In this document: in pieces, positions 7,477 through 15,129 of the stretch
Position numbering within the stretch: position 1 is the stretch's first letter
Layout: the number at the start of each line of letters is the position of its first letter
Assembly: GCA_002432715.1 (NCBI GenBank)
Contig: DJGJ01000066.1
Location: 2,213 to 23,632 of the forward strand
Direction: 5' to 3'
From: Sphaerochaeta sp. UBA5849
Lineage (GTDB): Bacteria; Spirochaetota; Spirochaetia; Sphaerochaetales; Sphaerochaetaceae
Length of the DNA stretch: 21,420 nt
Notes under the pieces: model-generated
What the model was told of the DNA's origin: nothing
Database searches by the model: none
What the model saw: the letters and a program-made list of their open reading frames with translations, nothing else
Translations under genes and position numbers: made by a program

Positions 7477-7524
7477 CAATAGTGTCTAAGAAAGAACGTA
7501 AAGAACAAAGAAAGGAACAAGAAG

Positions 7525-9633
7525 ATGGAAGTAAAAAAAGTATCTGTACGGATAGGTGATTCCGATCTGGTGTTTGAAACCGGAAAAATCGCCAAACAGA
7601 CCAGTGGTACCGTGTATGCCCATTATGAGGGTAGTGCCGTTATTGCAACTGTATGCTGCGGGAAAGAGCCGAATGAAGCTCTGGATTATGTCCCCTTGAG
7701 TGTTGAATATAATGAGAAATACTATGCCGCCGGCAAAATCCCCGGTGGGTTCCTCAAGCGGGAAGCCCGCCCCAAGGATAAGGAAATATTGGTTAGCCGC
7801 CTCATCGACCGCCCGATGCGCCCTCTCTTTGACAAGGCGTTCGGCCGTGAGATCCAGGTGGTTCCCACCGTCGTCTCCTCCGATATGAACAACACCCCTG
7901 ATATCATTGCCATCAATGCTGCCAGCGCTGCGGTTACCATCAGTGACATTCCCTTCAACGGGCCCATCGCTGCAGTTCGCATCTCCATGGTGGATGGTGC
8001 TTATGTTGTCAACCCTACCTTCAGCCAGATTGAGCGTGCAACCCTGGACATCGTCGTAGCTGGTACACGCGATGGTATTACCATGGTTGAAGGCGGAGCG
8101 AAGGAAGTGAGCGAGGAAGTGATGCTTGCAGCAATTGCCGCCGCACAACCGGTCATCACCAAGCTCTGCGATGCACAGCTTGAGCTTCGCAAGATTGCAG
8201 GCAAGGAAAAACTCCCTGTCCTGACCCCCACTGTCGATCTCTCCTGGATCGAGCCGGTTCGCCACTATGCGTATCCCTTGATCAAGGAAGCCTCTTTCGT
8301 AAAAGGAAAAATGGAACGCTATGCCGCTCTTGCCAAGGTTCAGGCTGAAGTACGGGAGAAGTTCCAAGACCTGATTGATGAGGATTCCAAGCGCGATGGT
8401 CAGCTCGCAACCCTGTTCGAGGACCTTGAGTACGAAATTCTTCGCTCCTCGATCCTCAACGACGGCAAGAGAACCGACGGACGCAAAGTCGATCAGATCA
8501 GACCCATCAGCTGCGAGGTAGGGGTACTGGAACGAACCCATGGTTCCGCCCTATTCACCCGTGGAGAGACTCAGGCATTGGCAGTAACCACCCTCGGTAC
8601 CGCAAGTGACGAGCAGATGTTCGATACCATCGATGGTGAGAAGAGTTACAGCTCCTTCATGCTGCATTACAACTTTCCTCCGTACAGTGTCGGTGAGTGT
8701 GGAAGGTTGAGCACCGGAAGGCGTGAAATCGGTCACGGTCACTTGGCCCAGCGTGCACTGGAAGCAATCGTTCCCACCAAGGAGTCCTTTCCCTATACCA
8801 TTCGGGTAGTCAGTGAGATCTTGGAATCCAACGGATCCTCCTCCATGGCATCGGTTTGCGGTGGTTGTCTCTCCCTGATGGATGCAGGTGTTCCCATCAA
8901 GAAGCCGGTGGCAGGCATTGCCATGGGTCTTATCACCGAAGGTGCAGATTACTCCAAGTATGTCGTTCTCAGCGATATTCTGGGTGAAGAAGACCATCTC
9001 GGCGACATGGACTTCAAGGTTGCAGGCAGCCGTGACGGCATCACCGCTTTCCAGATGGACATCAAGATTGCAGGAGTAACCCCTGAAATCATGAAGAAAG
9101 CTCTTGAGCAGGCCAAGCAGGGCAGAATGCACATTCTTTCCATTATGGAAGGAGCTCTGGCCACTTCCCGGGAGGAAATCAGCGAATATGCTCCCAAGAT
9201 CCTTACCATGAAGGTGGATGAAGAGAAGATTGGAGCTGTCATCGGAACCGGTGGAAAGACGATCAAGGCCATCGCCAGCCAGAGCGGTGCCGAGGTCAAT
9301 ATTGCAGATGACGGAACCATCACCATCTATGGCAGGAACAATGCTTCCGCCCAGTTGGCGAAGGAACTGGTCAAGTCAATCGTTGAGGAACCGGAAGTCG
9401 GCCGTATTTATGAGGGAACCGTGAAGCGGATCATGGACTTCGGTGCCTTTATTGAAATCCTGCCTGGCAAGGAAGGACTTTGTCATATTTCCAAGCTTGC
9501 GAAGACTCGTGTGCAGAATGTAGAGGATGTACTGAAAGTAGGCCAGGTTGTTCCGGTGAAGCTCATTGAGATTGACCGTCAGAACCGTCTGAACCTCAGC
9601 TACATCGATGCCATCGAGGCAAAGTCGAAGTAA
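7525..9633 (+). CDS. pnp: Polyribonucleotide nucleotidyltransferase (PNPase)
   Basis: PNPase is a trimeric exoribonuclease that degrades RNA 3' to 5' by phosphorolysis and can also add tails. The 702-residue protein shows the complete domain series. The first RNase PH core begins with GKIAKQTSGT and contains the segment around LSVEYNEKYYAAGKIPGGF. An all-helical linker follows. The second RNase PH core has GERTDGR-like KRTDGRKVDQIRP and the metal-site motif GDMDFKVAG (493-501, with Asp494 and Asp496). A KH domain contains IGTGGKTIKAI (573-583), and an S1 domain covers about 626-697. AAAGGA (7511-7516) lies 8 bases before the ATG. As in many bacteria it follows rpsO, but a terminator lies between them. 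I could not identify a convincing promoter in the 120-base gap. Confidence 0.97.
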   Translation: MEVKKVSVRIGDSDLVFETGKIAKQTSGTVYAHYEGSAVIATVCCGKEPNEALDYVPLSVEYNEKYYAAGKIPGGFLKREARPKDKEILVSRLIDRPMRPLFDKAFGREIQVVPTVVSSDMNNTPDIIAINAASAAVTISDIPFNGPIAAVRISMVDGAYVVNPTFSQIERATLDIVVAGTRDGITMVEGGAKEVSEEVMLAAIAAAQPVITKLCDAQLELRKIAGKEKLPVLTPTVDLSWIEPVRHYAYPLIKEASFVKGKMERYAALAKVQAEVREKFQDLIDEDSKRDGQLATLFEDLEYEILRSSILNDGKRTDGRKVDQIRPISCEVGVLERTHGSALFTRGETQALAVTTLGTASDEQMFDTIDGEKSYSSFMLHYNFPPYSVGECGRLSTGRREIGHGHLAQRALEAIVPTKESFPYTIRVVSEILESNGSSSMASVCGGCLSLMDAGVPIKKPVAGIAMGLITEGADYSKYVVLSDILGEEDHLGDMDFKVAGSRDGITAFQMDIKIAGVTPEIMKKALEQAKQGRMHILSIMEGALATSREEISEYAPKILTMKVDEEKIGAVIGTGGKTIKAIASQSGAEVNIADDGTITIYGRNNASAQLAKELVKSIVEEPEVGRIYEGTVKRIMDFGAFIEILPGKEGLCHISKLAKTRVQNVEDVLKVGQVVPVKLIEIDRQNRLNLSYIDAIEAKSK

Positions 9634-9634
9634 G

Positions 9635-10084
9635 ATGGAAATTGTTTCGATCACGGTGCCTGTAGTCAAGCTACGACCGGAAGCACTGCTTCCGGTCTAT
9701 GGGACTGCAAACAGCGCCGGTGCCGACCTTTCCGCCTGCCTTGATGAGGATGTAGTGATTTGCAGCGGCTGCTATGCCAAGATCCCCACAGGCCTGAGCA
9801 TTCAGCTGCCGACCGGGTACGAGGCTCAGGTGAGACCGCGAAGCGGGCTGGCTGCCAAGCATGGCTTGACTGTGCTGAACAGTCCCGGCACCATTGATGC
9901 TGATTACCGTGGTGAAGTCTGTGTACTTCTTATCAACCATGGAAAGCAGGACGTACGCATTCATCACGGCGATCGTATCGCCCAGATGATCATCGCACGA
10001 TGTGAACAAGCTTCCTTCACTGAAACGATCAGCTTGGATGTAACAGAGCGGGGAAGTGGAGGTTTTGGTTCGACGGGAGTATAG
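9635..10084 (+). CDS. dut: Deoxyuridine 5'-triphosphate nucleotidohydrolase (dUTPase)
   Basis: dUTPase hydrolyses dUTP to dUMP and pyrophosphate, which keeps uracil out of DNA and supplies thymidylate synthesis. The 149-residue product carries all five motifs of the trimeric family in order: AGADLSA (28-34), VRPRSGLA (67-74), GTIDADYRGEV (85-95, with the catalytic Asp), GDRIAQMII (112-120) and RGSGGFGSTG (139-148). The ATG at 9635 begins 1 base after the pnp stop and fits the family N-terminus. An in-frame upstream codon at 9608 lies inside pnp and adds nothing conserved. No well-spaced Shine-Dalgarno is visible (GAGG at 9616-9619 is 15 bases away), so translation probably depends on coupling to pnp. 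Confidence 0.95.
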   Translation: MEIVSITVPVVKLRPEALLPVYGTANSAGADLSACLDEDVVICSGCYAKIPTGLSIQLPTGYEAQVRPRSGLAAKHGLTVLNSPGTIDADYRGEVCVLLINHGKQDVRIHHGDRIAQMIIARCEQASFTETISLDVTERGSGGFGSTGV

Positions 10085-10086
10085 CT

Positions 10087-11349
10087 TTGGCTTCATCCGC
10101 TCGTTTTTCACTTGTATATCGCCACGTTGGAAGAGAGTATGTGCTCTCTTTTGTCGTGGCGTTCTTTTTCTTCTTTTTCATTTTTTTCATCAACCAGATT
10201 CTCTTGATCGCCCAAAGGATCCTGCTCAAGCAAGTAGATTATCTTGCGGTGTTTCAGCTGGTGTTGCTCTCCATTCCCCAATTTCTTTTGTACACCTTTC
10301 CGTTCAGCTCGTTGACTGCCAGCAGCATGGTCATCGGCGACCTCTCAGGAAATAATGAAATCTTGGCGATCCGAAGCAGCGGCATCTCCCTCAAACATGT
10401 ATTCTTCCCGATCATTGTCATCTCCCTAGTGTTTTCCCTTTTGACATTTCTTACCGCCGATAAAGCCCTTCCTTGGAGCACCAAGAAGTATCGTGAGCTC
10501 TACACCGACCTGATGCGCGACCTTCCCACCCTCGAGCTTCGGGCGAACAGCACAAATACCATTGCCGATACCGTGATGGTCAACAAGCAGGTGGAGGGGA
10601 ATATTGTACATGACGTTGTTCTCTTCGAAACCTCATCATCCAGGGAAGGACAAATCATCAGTTCTCCAAAGGCGGAGGTCTCCCTGTATGACCTGCAGTC
10701 CTTCATCTACCAGCTCAAGCTGGATGAACCGATAATTCTGAAAAGCGAATCGAACCAGGGTTGGGCTCTTTCAAAAGCCGAATCTGCCCAGTTCTACCTG
10801 AATTTCTCCAATCAGATTGCCAGTATTGCATCGGCTTTGCCTTCCCAGCTTTCCATCAAGGAGCTGCAACAGAATATCGAGATACACAAGGCTGCATTTC
10901 TTGAAGAAAAAAAACGGTATGAAGAGAAGATCAGGGCACTCGAGCTCTCGCTTTCTCTCTTGCTTGAAGAGACAAAAACTGATGCAAACGTGGATGTCTC
11001 GCAGATGGAAAAAGTGCAGGAGGAGCTGAAACAGCTCAAAGCGCAAAAGCCGATCAATTTTTATTACCAATATTACCGGGCTGAACTGCATAAAAAGTAT
11101 GCACTCAGCGCTGCTTGTTTCATGCTTGTTTTTCTTACCTTCTCGCTCTCCTTCTTCCGCGTCAAGCATGGACGGCTCATAGGATTCGGCTTATCCATGC
11201 TGGTTGCAGTCCTGTACTGGTACCTGTTGTTCTTCGCACAGATGCAAATATTCTCCCTTTCCATTACACCGGCCATCCTGATCTGGTCACCGAACCTCAT
11301 CATGTTCATCAGCGGCCTTGTGCTTTTGCTGCATGCGAGGCGCCTATGA
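10087..11349 (+). CDS. lptF: LptF/LptG (YjgP/YjgQ) family permease, first copy, with coiled-coil insertion
   Basis: LptF and LptG are inner-membrane partners of the LptB ATPase that extract lipopolysaccharide for transport to the outer membrane. The 420-residue protein has the family topology. Three membrane segments near the N-terminus (about 20-42, 55-72, 103-123) are followed by a large soluble periplasmic domain, then three segments near the C-terminus (about 338-357, 363-385, 395-415). The first segment contains six consecutive Phe. Between the usual SIKELQQNI (256-264) and YYRAELHKKYA (329-339) lies an insertion rich in Glu, Lys and Leu (about 268-322) that should form a coiled coil. 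It explains why the protein is about 50 residues longer than its neighbour. The start is TTG 10087 with GGGAG (10075-10079) 7 bases upstream. Its stop overlaps the next permease. The F versus G assignment rests on gene order. Confidence 0.8.
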   Translation: MASSARFSLVYRHVGREYVLSFVVAFFFFFFIFFINQILLIAQRILLKQVDYLAVFQLVLLSIPQFLLYTFPFSSLTASSMVIGDLSGNNEILAIRSSGISLKHVFFPIIVISLVFSLLTFLTADKALPWSTKKYRELYTDLMRDLPTLELRANSTNTIADTVMVNKQVEGNIVHDVVLFETSSSREGQIISSPKAEVSLYDLQSFIYQLKLDEPIILKSESNQGWALSKAESAQFYLNFSNQIASIASALPSQLSIKELQQNIEIHKAAFLEEKKRYEEKIRALELSLSLLLEETKTDANVDVSQMEKVQEELKQLKAQKPINFYYQYYRAELHKKYALSAACFMLVFLTFSLSFFRVKHGRLIGFGLSMLVAVLYWYLLFFAQMQIFSLSITPAILIWSPNLIMFISGLVLLLHARRL

Positions 11350-12431
11350 AGCTGATAGACCGACACATCATCAGCAGTATCACCATGGTCGCTTTTGCAA
11401 CCTTGCTGCTCTGCACACTGATGCTGCTCAGCGTTGACTTGTTCGCAAATCTCGACTCCTACCTTACCCGTAGCATCTCTTATCCGGTAATAGCAAAACT
11501 CACCCTGCTTTATGCCCCGGAGGCTGTTCTCTTCGCCCTCGGACCTTCATTGTTGTTCTCGGCATCGTTCTTTCTATCACAGATGCAAGCCAACAACGAA
11601 ATGATCTGCCTTTTGGGCAGCGGTCACTCATACCGAAGAATCGTCGTCCCCATCCTGGCACTCGGCCTGGTATTTTCTGGGATGCAATTCTTCTTTTCCG
11701 AGTATGTCCACATACCGCTCAGCAAAGAGCGGGAAGCTTTGGAAGACTCGCTGTTTGGACTACGCAGCACCTACGATAATCGAAACATCACCTTGCGTGA
11801 CCCGGAGGGTTCCTATGTGGTTCATGCCCTTCAATACAGTGAAAAGGAGAAGCGTCTGGCCCAGGTAATGCTGGTTCTTATCGATGAAAATGGCTCGCTG
11901 AAGACCCGAATCGATGCTGTATGGGCATATTGGGAGGAGGAACAGGGCATTTGGAGATTGGAACAGGTGCGAGAGCAGGAGATAGACACTGCAACCATGG
12001 TAGTCAACCAAACCGAGAACCCTACGATGTATGTACCGAGTTTCACGCTTCAGCCATCGTACTTCAGAAACCTTTCCAACGACATCAAGACCATGGAATT
12101 AAGGACAGCCATGCACTACCTTGCCAGAATCAAGGAGCTGGACCCCAATCGGTATCCTGAACTCGCCACCGATTTTGCCAAACGGCTCATGGAGTCTCTG
12201 ACTCCCTTGGTGATGCTGTTCATCGCCTGTGCCATCAGCTACAAATACAAGAAAAATGTGCTGCTGTTCTCCATCATCACCAGCCTTGGCCTGGCGGTCA
12301 TCTATTATGTCGTGCAAATGGTGACCTTGATCATGGCAAAGCAAGCGGTGATCGGCCCGTTTTGGGGTATGGCAATCCCCATGATTGTGATAGTATGCAT
12401 AGCACTGGCGGAACGAGTCGCTATACGATAG
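11346..12431 (+). CDS. lptG: LptF/LptG (YjgP/YjgQ) family permease, second copy
   Basis: This is the second half of the presumed LptFG heterodimer that, with LptB, drives lipopolysaccharide (or a comparable glycolipid) out of the inner membrane. The 361-residue protein opens with MKLIDRHIISS, a typical start for the family. It has membrane segments at about 13-32, 46-82 (long hydrophobic stretch) and 98-116. A soluble beta-rich periplasmic domain covers about 120-280, and three C-terminal segments lie between 285 and 357. It is unrelated in detail to the first copy except for topology. ATG 11346 overlaps the preceding stop in an ATGA arrangement, with GAGG (11337-11340) 5 bases upstream. Longer in-frame starts lie deep inside the first permease and are not used. 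Whether this organism makes true LPS cannot be judged from the window. Confidence 0.82.
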   Translation: MKLIDRHIISSITMVAFATLLLCTLMLLSVDLFANLDSYLTRSISYPVIAKLTLLYAPEAVLFALGPSLLFSASFFLSQMQANNEMICLLGSGHSYRRIVVPILALGLVFSGMQFFFSEYVHIPLSKEREALEDSLFGLRSTYDNRNITLRDPEGSYVVHALQYSEKEKRLAQVMLVLIDENGSLKTRIDAVWAYWEEEQGIWRLEQVREQEIDTATMVVNQTENPTMYVPSFTLQPSYFRNLSNDIKTMELRTAMHYLARIKELDPNRYPELATDFAKRLMESLTPLVMLFIACAISYKYKKNVLLFSIITSLGLAVIYYVVQMVTLIMAKQAVIGPFWGMAIPMIVIVCIALAERVAIR

Positions 12432-12440
12432 AGGATACCA

Positions 12441-13562
12441 ATGAAGATATTTCAGCAGTTGCACCAGGATACCACCAGTAAAGCCCGTCTCGGTCTCTTG
12501 ACGCTCGGCCATGGTCAGGTGGAAACCCCTGTTTTCATGCCTGTCGGTACCAATGGTACGGTCAAGGGCATGTTTCATGAAGATGTCGAAAAAATCGGGT
12601 ACAATTTGATTCTCGGCAATACCTACCACCTGTATTTGCGTCCTGGACTCGAGGTTCTTTCCCAATTCGGAGGGTTGCACTCCTTCTCCAACTGGAGCGG
12701 AAACCTGTTGACCGACAGTGGAGGCTTTCAGGTATTCAGCCTTTCAGGGCTCAGGAAGATCGGGGAGAAGGGGGTGACCTTCCAGAGCCATGTTGATGGA
12801 TCGAAGCATGTATTCACGCCCGAAAGTGTCGTCGACACCCAAAAAATCATCGGCTCAGACATAGCCATGTGCCTGGATGTATGCACTCCGCCACAGATCG
12901 ACCACCGTGCCGCGACCGAAGCAATGCATATCACCCATGCCTGGGCGAAACGGGCGTGGGAACATCGGCTTCTTTTGGGTGAAGCATTCAAGGGGAATTT
13001 GTTCGGCATCGTGCAGGGCAATTTTTATGAGGACTTGCGAAAACAGAGTGCAGAGTTCTTCAACGAGATGGACTTCCCCGGTATTGCAATCGGAGGCCTC
13101 AGCGTAGGGGAGACTGCAGAGCAGTTCGTACACTATCTGCAGTACACTGCGGATTTGGTCACCCGTGACAAGCCCAGGTATGTAATGGGCATCGGAAGCC
13201 CCGACTACATCCTGGAGGCTGTTGAGAACGGCATCGATATGTTCGACTGCGTCCTGGCGACCAGGATGGCCCGCAACGGTGCCGTATTTACCGATGATGG
13301 GGTGGTGACGCTGAAAAAGGCGATCCATAAGTTCGACCAACGTCCCATCGAGGAGGGATGTACCTGCCGCGCATGTACCCAGTACAGCCGGGCATACATG
13401 CACCATATGGTCAAGACCGGTGAGATGCTCGGGGGCATGCTTGCAACCCAGCACAACCTCACGTATTTCTACCGCCTCATGCAGCAAGTCAGGCAGGCCA
13501 TCAGGGAGAACAGATTTGCATCCTTCAAGAGAGACTACCTTGCACGATTCTACACAAAGTAG
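12441..13562 (+). CDS. tgt: tRNA-guanine transglycosylase (queuine tRNA-ribosyltransferase)
   Basis: Tgt exchanges guanine-34 of Asp, Asn, His and Tyr tRNAs for the queuosine precursor preQ1. The 373-residue product has the family length. It shows the base-recognition motif LTDSGGFQVFSL with Asp92, the segment GIAIGGLSVGE, and the nucleophile motif MFDCVLATRMARNG with Asp269. The zinc site is complete: Cys307, Cys309, Cys312 and His338 (CTCRAC followed by QHNL). The spacing matches the well-studied Zymomonas enzyme. The ATG at 12441 has GAGGA (12431-12435) 5 bases upstream, and the gap to the preceding permease is 9 bases. The 3' end overlaps the likely murJ start by 23 bases. Confidence 0.96.
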   Translation: MKIFQQLHQDTTSKARLGLLTLGHGQVETPVFMPVGTNGTVKGMFHEDVEKIGYNLILGNTYHLYLRPGLEVLSQFGGLHSFSNWSGNLLTDSGGFQVFSLSGLRKIGEKGVTFQSHVDGSKHVFTPESVVDTQKIIGSDIAMCLDVCTPPQIDHRAATEAMHITHAWAKRAWEHRLLLGEAFKGNLFGIVQGNFYEDLRKQSAEFFNEMDFPGIAIGGLSVGETAEQFVHYLQYTADLVTRDKPRYVMGIGSPDYILEAVENGIDMFDCVLATRMARNGAVFTDDGVVTLKKAIHKFDQRPIEEGCTCRACTQYSRAYMHHMVKTGEMLGGMLATQHNLTYFYRLMQQVRQAIRENRFASFKRDYLARFYTK

Positions 13563-15129
13563 CAGGACAGCAAGAAACAGCCTGTTGATCATGGTCTGCA
13601 CATTGCTCAGCAGGCTGCTGGGCATTGTCAAGGCACGGGTGATCGGCTCGGTATTTGGCGCCACCGGCGTTGCCGATGTGATCAACTTCACCTTCAACAT
13701 CCCCAACAACTTTCGCAAGCTCTTTGCCGAAGGCACAGTCAATGCAGCCCTGATCCCTGCATTTTCATCGCTGTTGGGCCGAAACGAGAAGCAACGCTCA
13801 TTCCATCTCTTTGCCCTCTTGTGCACGTTCCAGAGCATACTCCTCATCCCCCTGGTGGTGGTCTCATACTGCTATGGAGAGCCATTGATCGCGTTTCTCA
13901 GCGACTTCGATGCCGATCAAATCCGATTGGGTGGACAATTGCTGCCATTCTTCATGGTCTATCTCGCCACCATCAGCCTGGCTTCCATATTCAACGGGGT
14001 CCTGCAAGCGCATCAGAATTTTTTGCATGCCTACCTCTCTCCCTTGTTTTTTTCCCTGTGCGTCATATTCGGGGTATGGTTTTTGTCAGAGCGTTTCCAA
14101 GCGATGAGCATGGCGTATTCTGTGCTTGCCGGAGGGCTGTTGCAAGGCAGTTACTCCTACTTGATGGTCAGGCGATACGGGTATCGGTTCAAACCGACCC
14201 TGCGGACCCGGAACGCCCCCTTCAAGGAGGTTTTTGGTGCATGGGCATTGGTTTCGTTGGGCATGGGGATGCAGATTGTCACCCAGATGGTGAGTTTCCT
14301 GTTCGCCTCGCATTTGAGCGAGGGGAGTGTGACGGCTTTCAGCAATTCCACGATTTTCTACCAGACACCGTATGGCATTTTCTTCAATGCAATCGCTGCA
14401 GTGAGCCTGCCTTTGATGAGCAGGGCATCTGCAGCACACGATGTGCCTGCATTGAGAACCTATACCCGCAACGCACTGCTCAGCTTGCTGGCACTGTTGC
14501 TCCCCAGTTCCATACTCCTGTTCTTTCTCAGCCAGGAGAGCGTCAGTGTGGTGCTGCAGACCGGAAACTATACGTTGGAGGATGCACACCTGACTGCCTT
14601 GGTACTCAGGCCGTATCTGGTTTTCATGGTATTCAGCGCTTGGTACGCCCTTTTATTGCGACTCGGGTACAGTGCCAACCGCCATGCACTGATGACTCGC
14701 ATCGTATTCTTGCAGAACCTGCTCGATATCGTCTTGATGTGGATATTCCTCAAACTTGGCTTGGACATCGTTTCCCTTCCGCTTGCAAACGGAATCTCCT
14801 ACACCATTGGTGTATGCGTCCTGCTCTTCCTCCTCAGGGACCTCTACCCATTGACAAAGGATGCACAGTTATTCAAAGGTCTTTTCACAATCATTCTTGC
14901 CAATGTCCCGATTCTGGCATTCTGCGTTTTCTACCACAACCTCGGATTGACCTGGCATGAGCGTGGTTCAAATCTTGTAAATCTGGCCTATCTTGTTCTT
15001 ATCGGAGTTGCAGCTCTCTGCATTCTCCTGCTCTCCTACAAAGCTGCGCGGATTCCCTTGTTTTCACTCTTGCGTACCAAGAAGAAGGGCGGCGACCTGC
15101 AGGGCGACAACCTCATCAACCTTGACTGA
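13540..15129 (+). CDS. murJ: Lipid II flippase MurJ (MviN family)
   Basis: MurJ moves the peptidoglycan precursor lipid II across the inner membrane. With the chosen start the protein has 529 residues and about 13-14 hydrophobic segments. The N-terminal signature is clear: LLSRLLGIVKARVIGSVFG, then FNIPNNFRKLFAEGTVNAALIPAF, which is the hallmark of the family. I chose TTG 13540 because AAGAGAG (13527-13533) lies 6 bases before it and it places a short polar segment before helix 1. ATG 13591 is possible, but it would cut into helix 1 and has no ribosome-binding site. The open frame extends further upstream inside tgt without conserved sequence. The last 66 bases overlap the opposite-strand hydrolase gene, and no terminator is visible. 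Sphaerochaeta species are reported to lack penicillin-binding proteins, which would make a retained flippase notable if the organism call is right. Confidence 0.9.
   Translation: MHDSTQSSRTARNSLLIMVCTLLSRLLGIVKARVIGSVFGATGVADVINFTFNIPNNFRKLFAEGTVNAALIPAFSSLLGRNEKQRSFHLFALLCTFQSILLIPLVVVSYCYGEPLIAFLSDFDADQIRLGGQLLPFFMVYLATISLASIFNGVLQAHQNFLHAYLSPLFFSLCVIFGVWFLSERFQAMSMAYSVLAGGLLQGSYSYLMVRRYGYRFKPTLRTRNAPFKEVFGAWALVSLGMGMQIVTQMVSFLFASHLSEGSVTAFSNSTIFYQTPYGIFFNAIAAVSLPLMSRASAAHDVPALRTYTRNALLSLLALLLPSSILLFFLSQESVSVVLQTGNYTLEDAHLTALVLRPYLVFMVFSAWYALLLRLGYSANRHALMTRIVFLQNLLDIVLMWIFLKLGLDIVSLPLANGISYTIGVCVLLFLLRDLYPLTKDAQLFKGLFTIILANVPILAFCVFYHNLGLTWHERGSNLVNLAYLVLIGVAALCILLLSYKAARIPLFSLLRTKKKGGDLQGDNLINLD

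Noticed and set aside
7486..8541. A 351-codon minus-strand open frame across the 5' half of pnp
   Set aside because: pnp is intact and conserved here. The antisense frame is His/Asp/Gly-rich without a domain, and it has no gene neighbour or promoter.
13420..13539. Upstream extension of the murJ frame into tgt
   Set aside because: The extra residues are Ser/Arg-rich, unlike any MurJ N-terminus, and are the alternative frame of conserved tgt sequence.
13821..14960. A 379-codon plus-strand frame inside murJ
   Set aside because: It overlaps almost all of a clear multi-helix flippase in another frame and encodes a Pro/Arg/His-rich product with no family signal.
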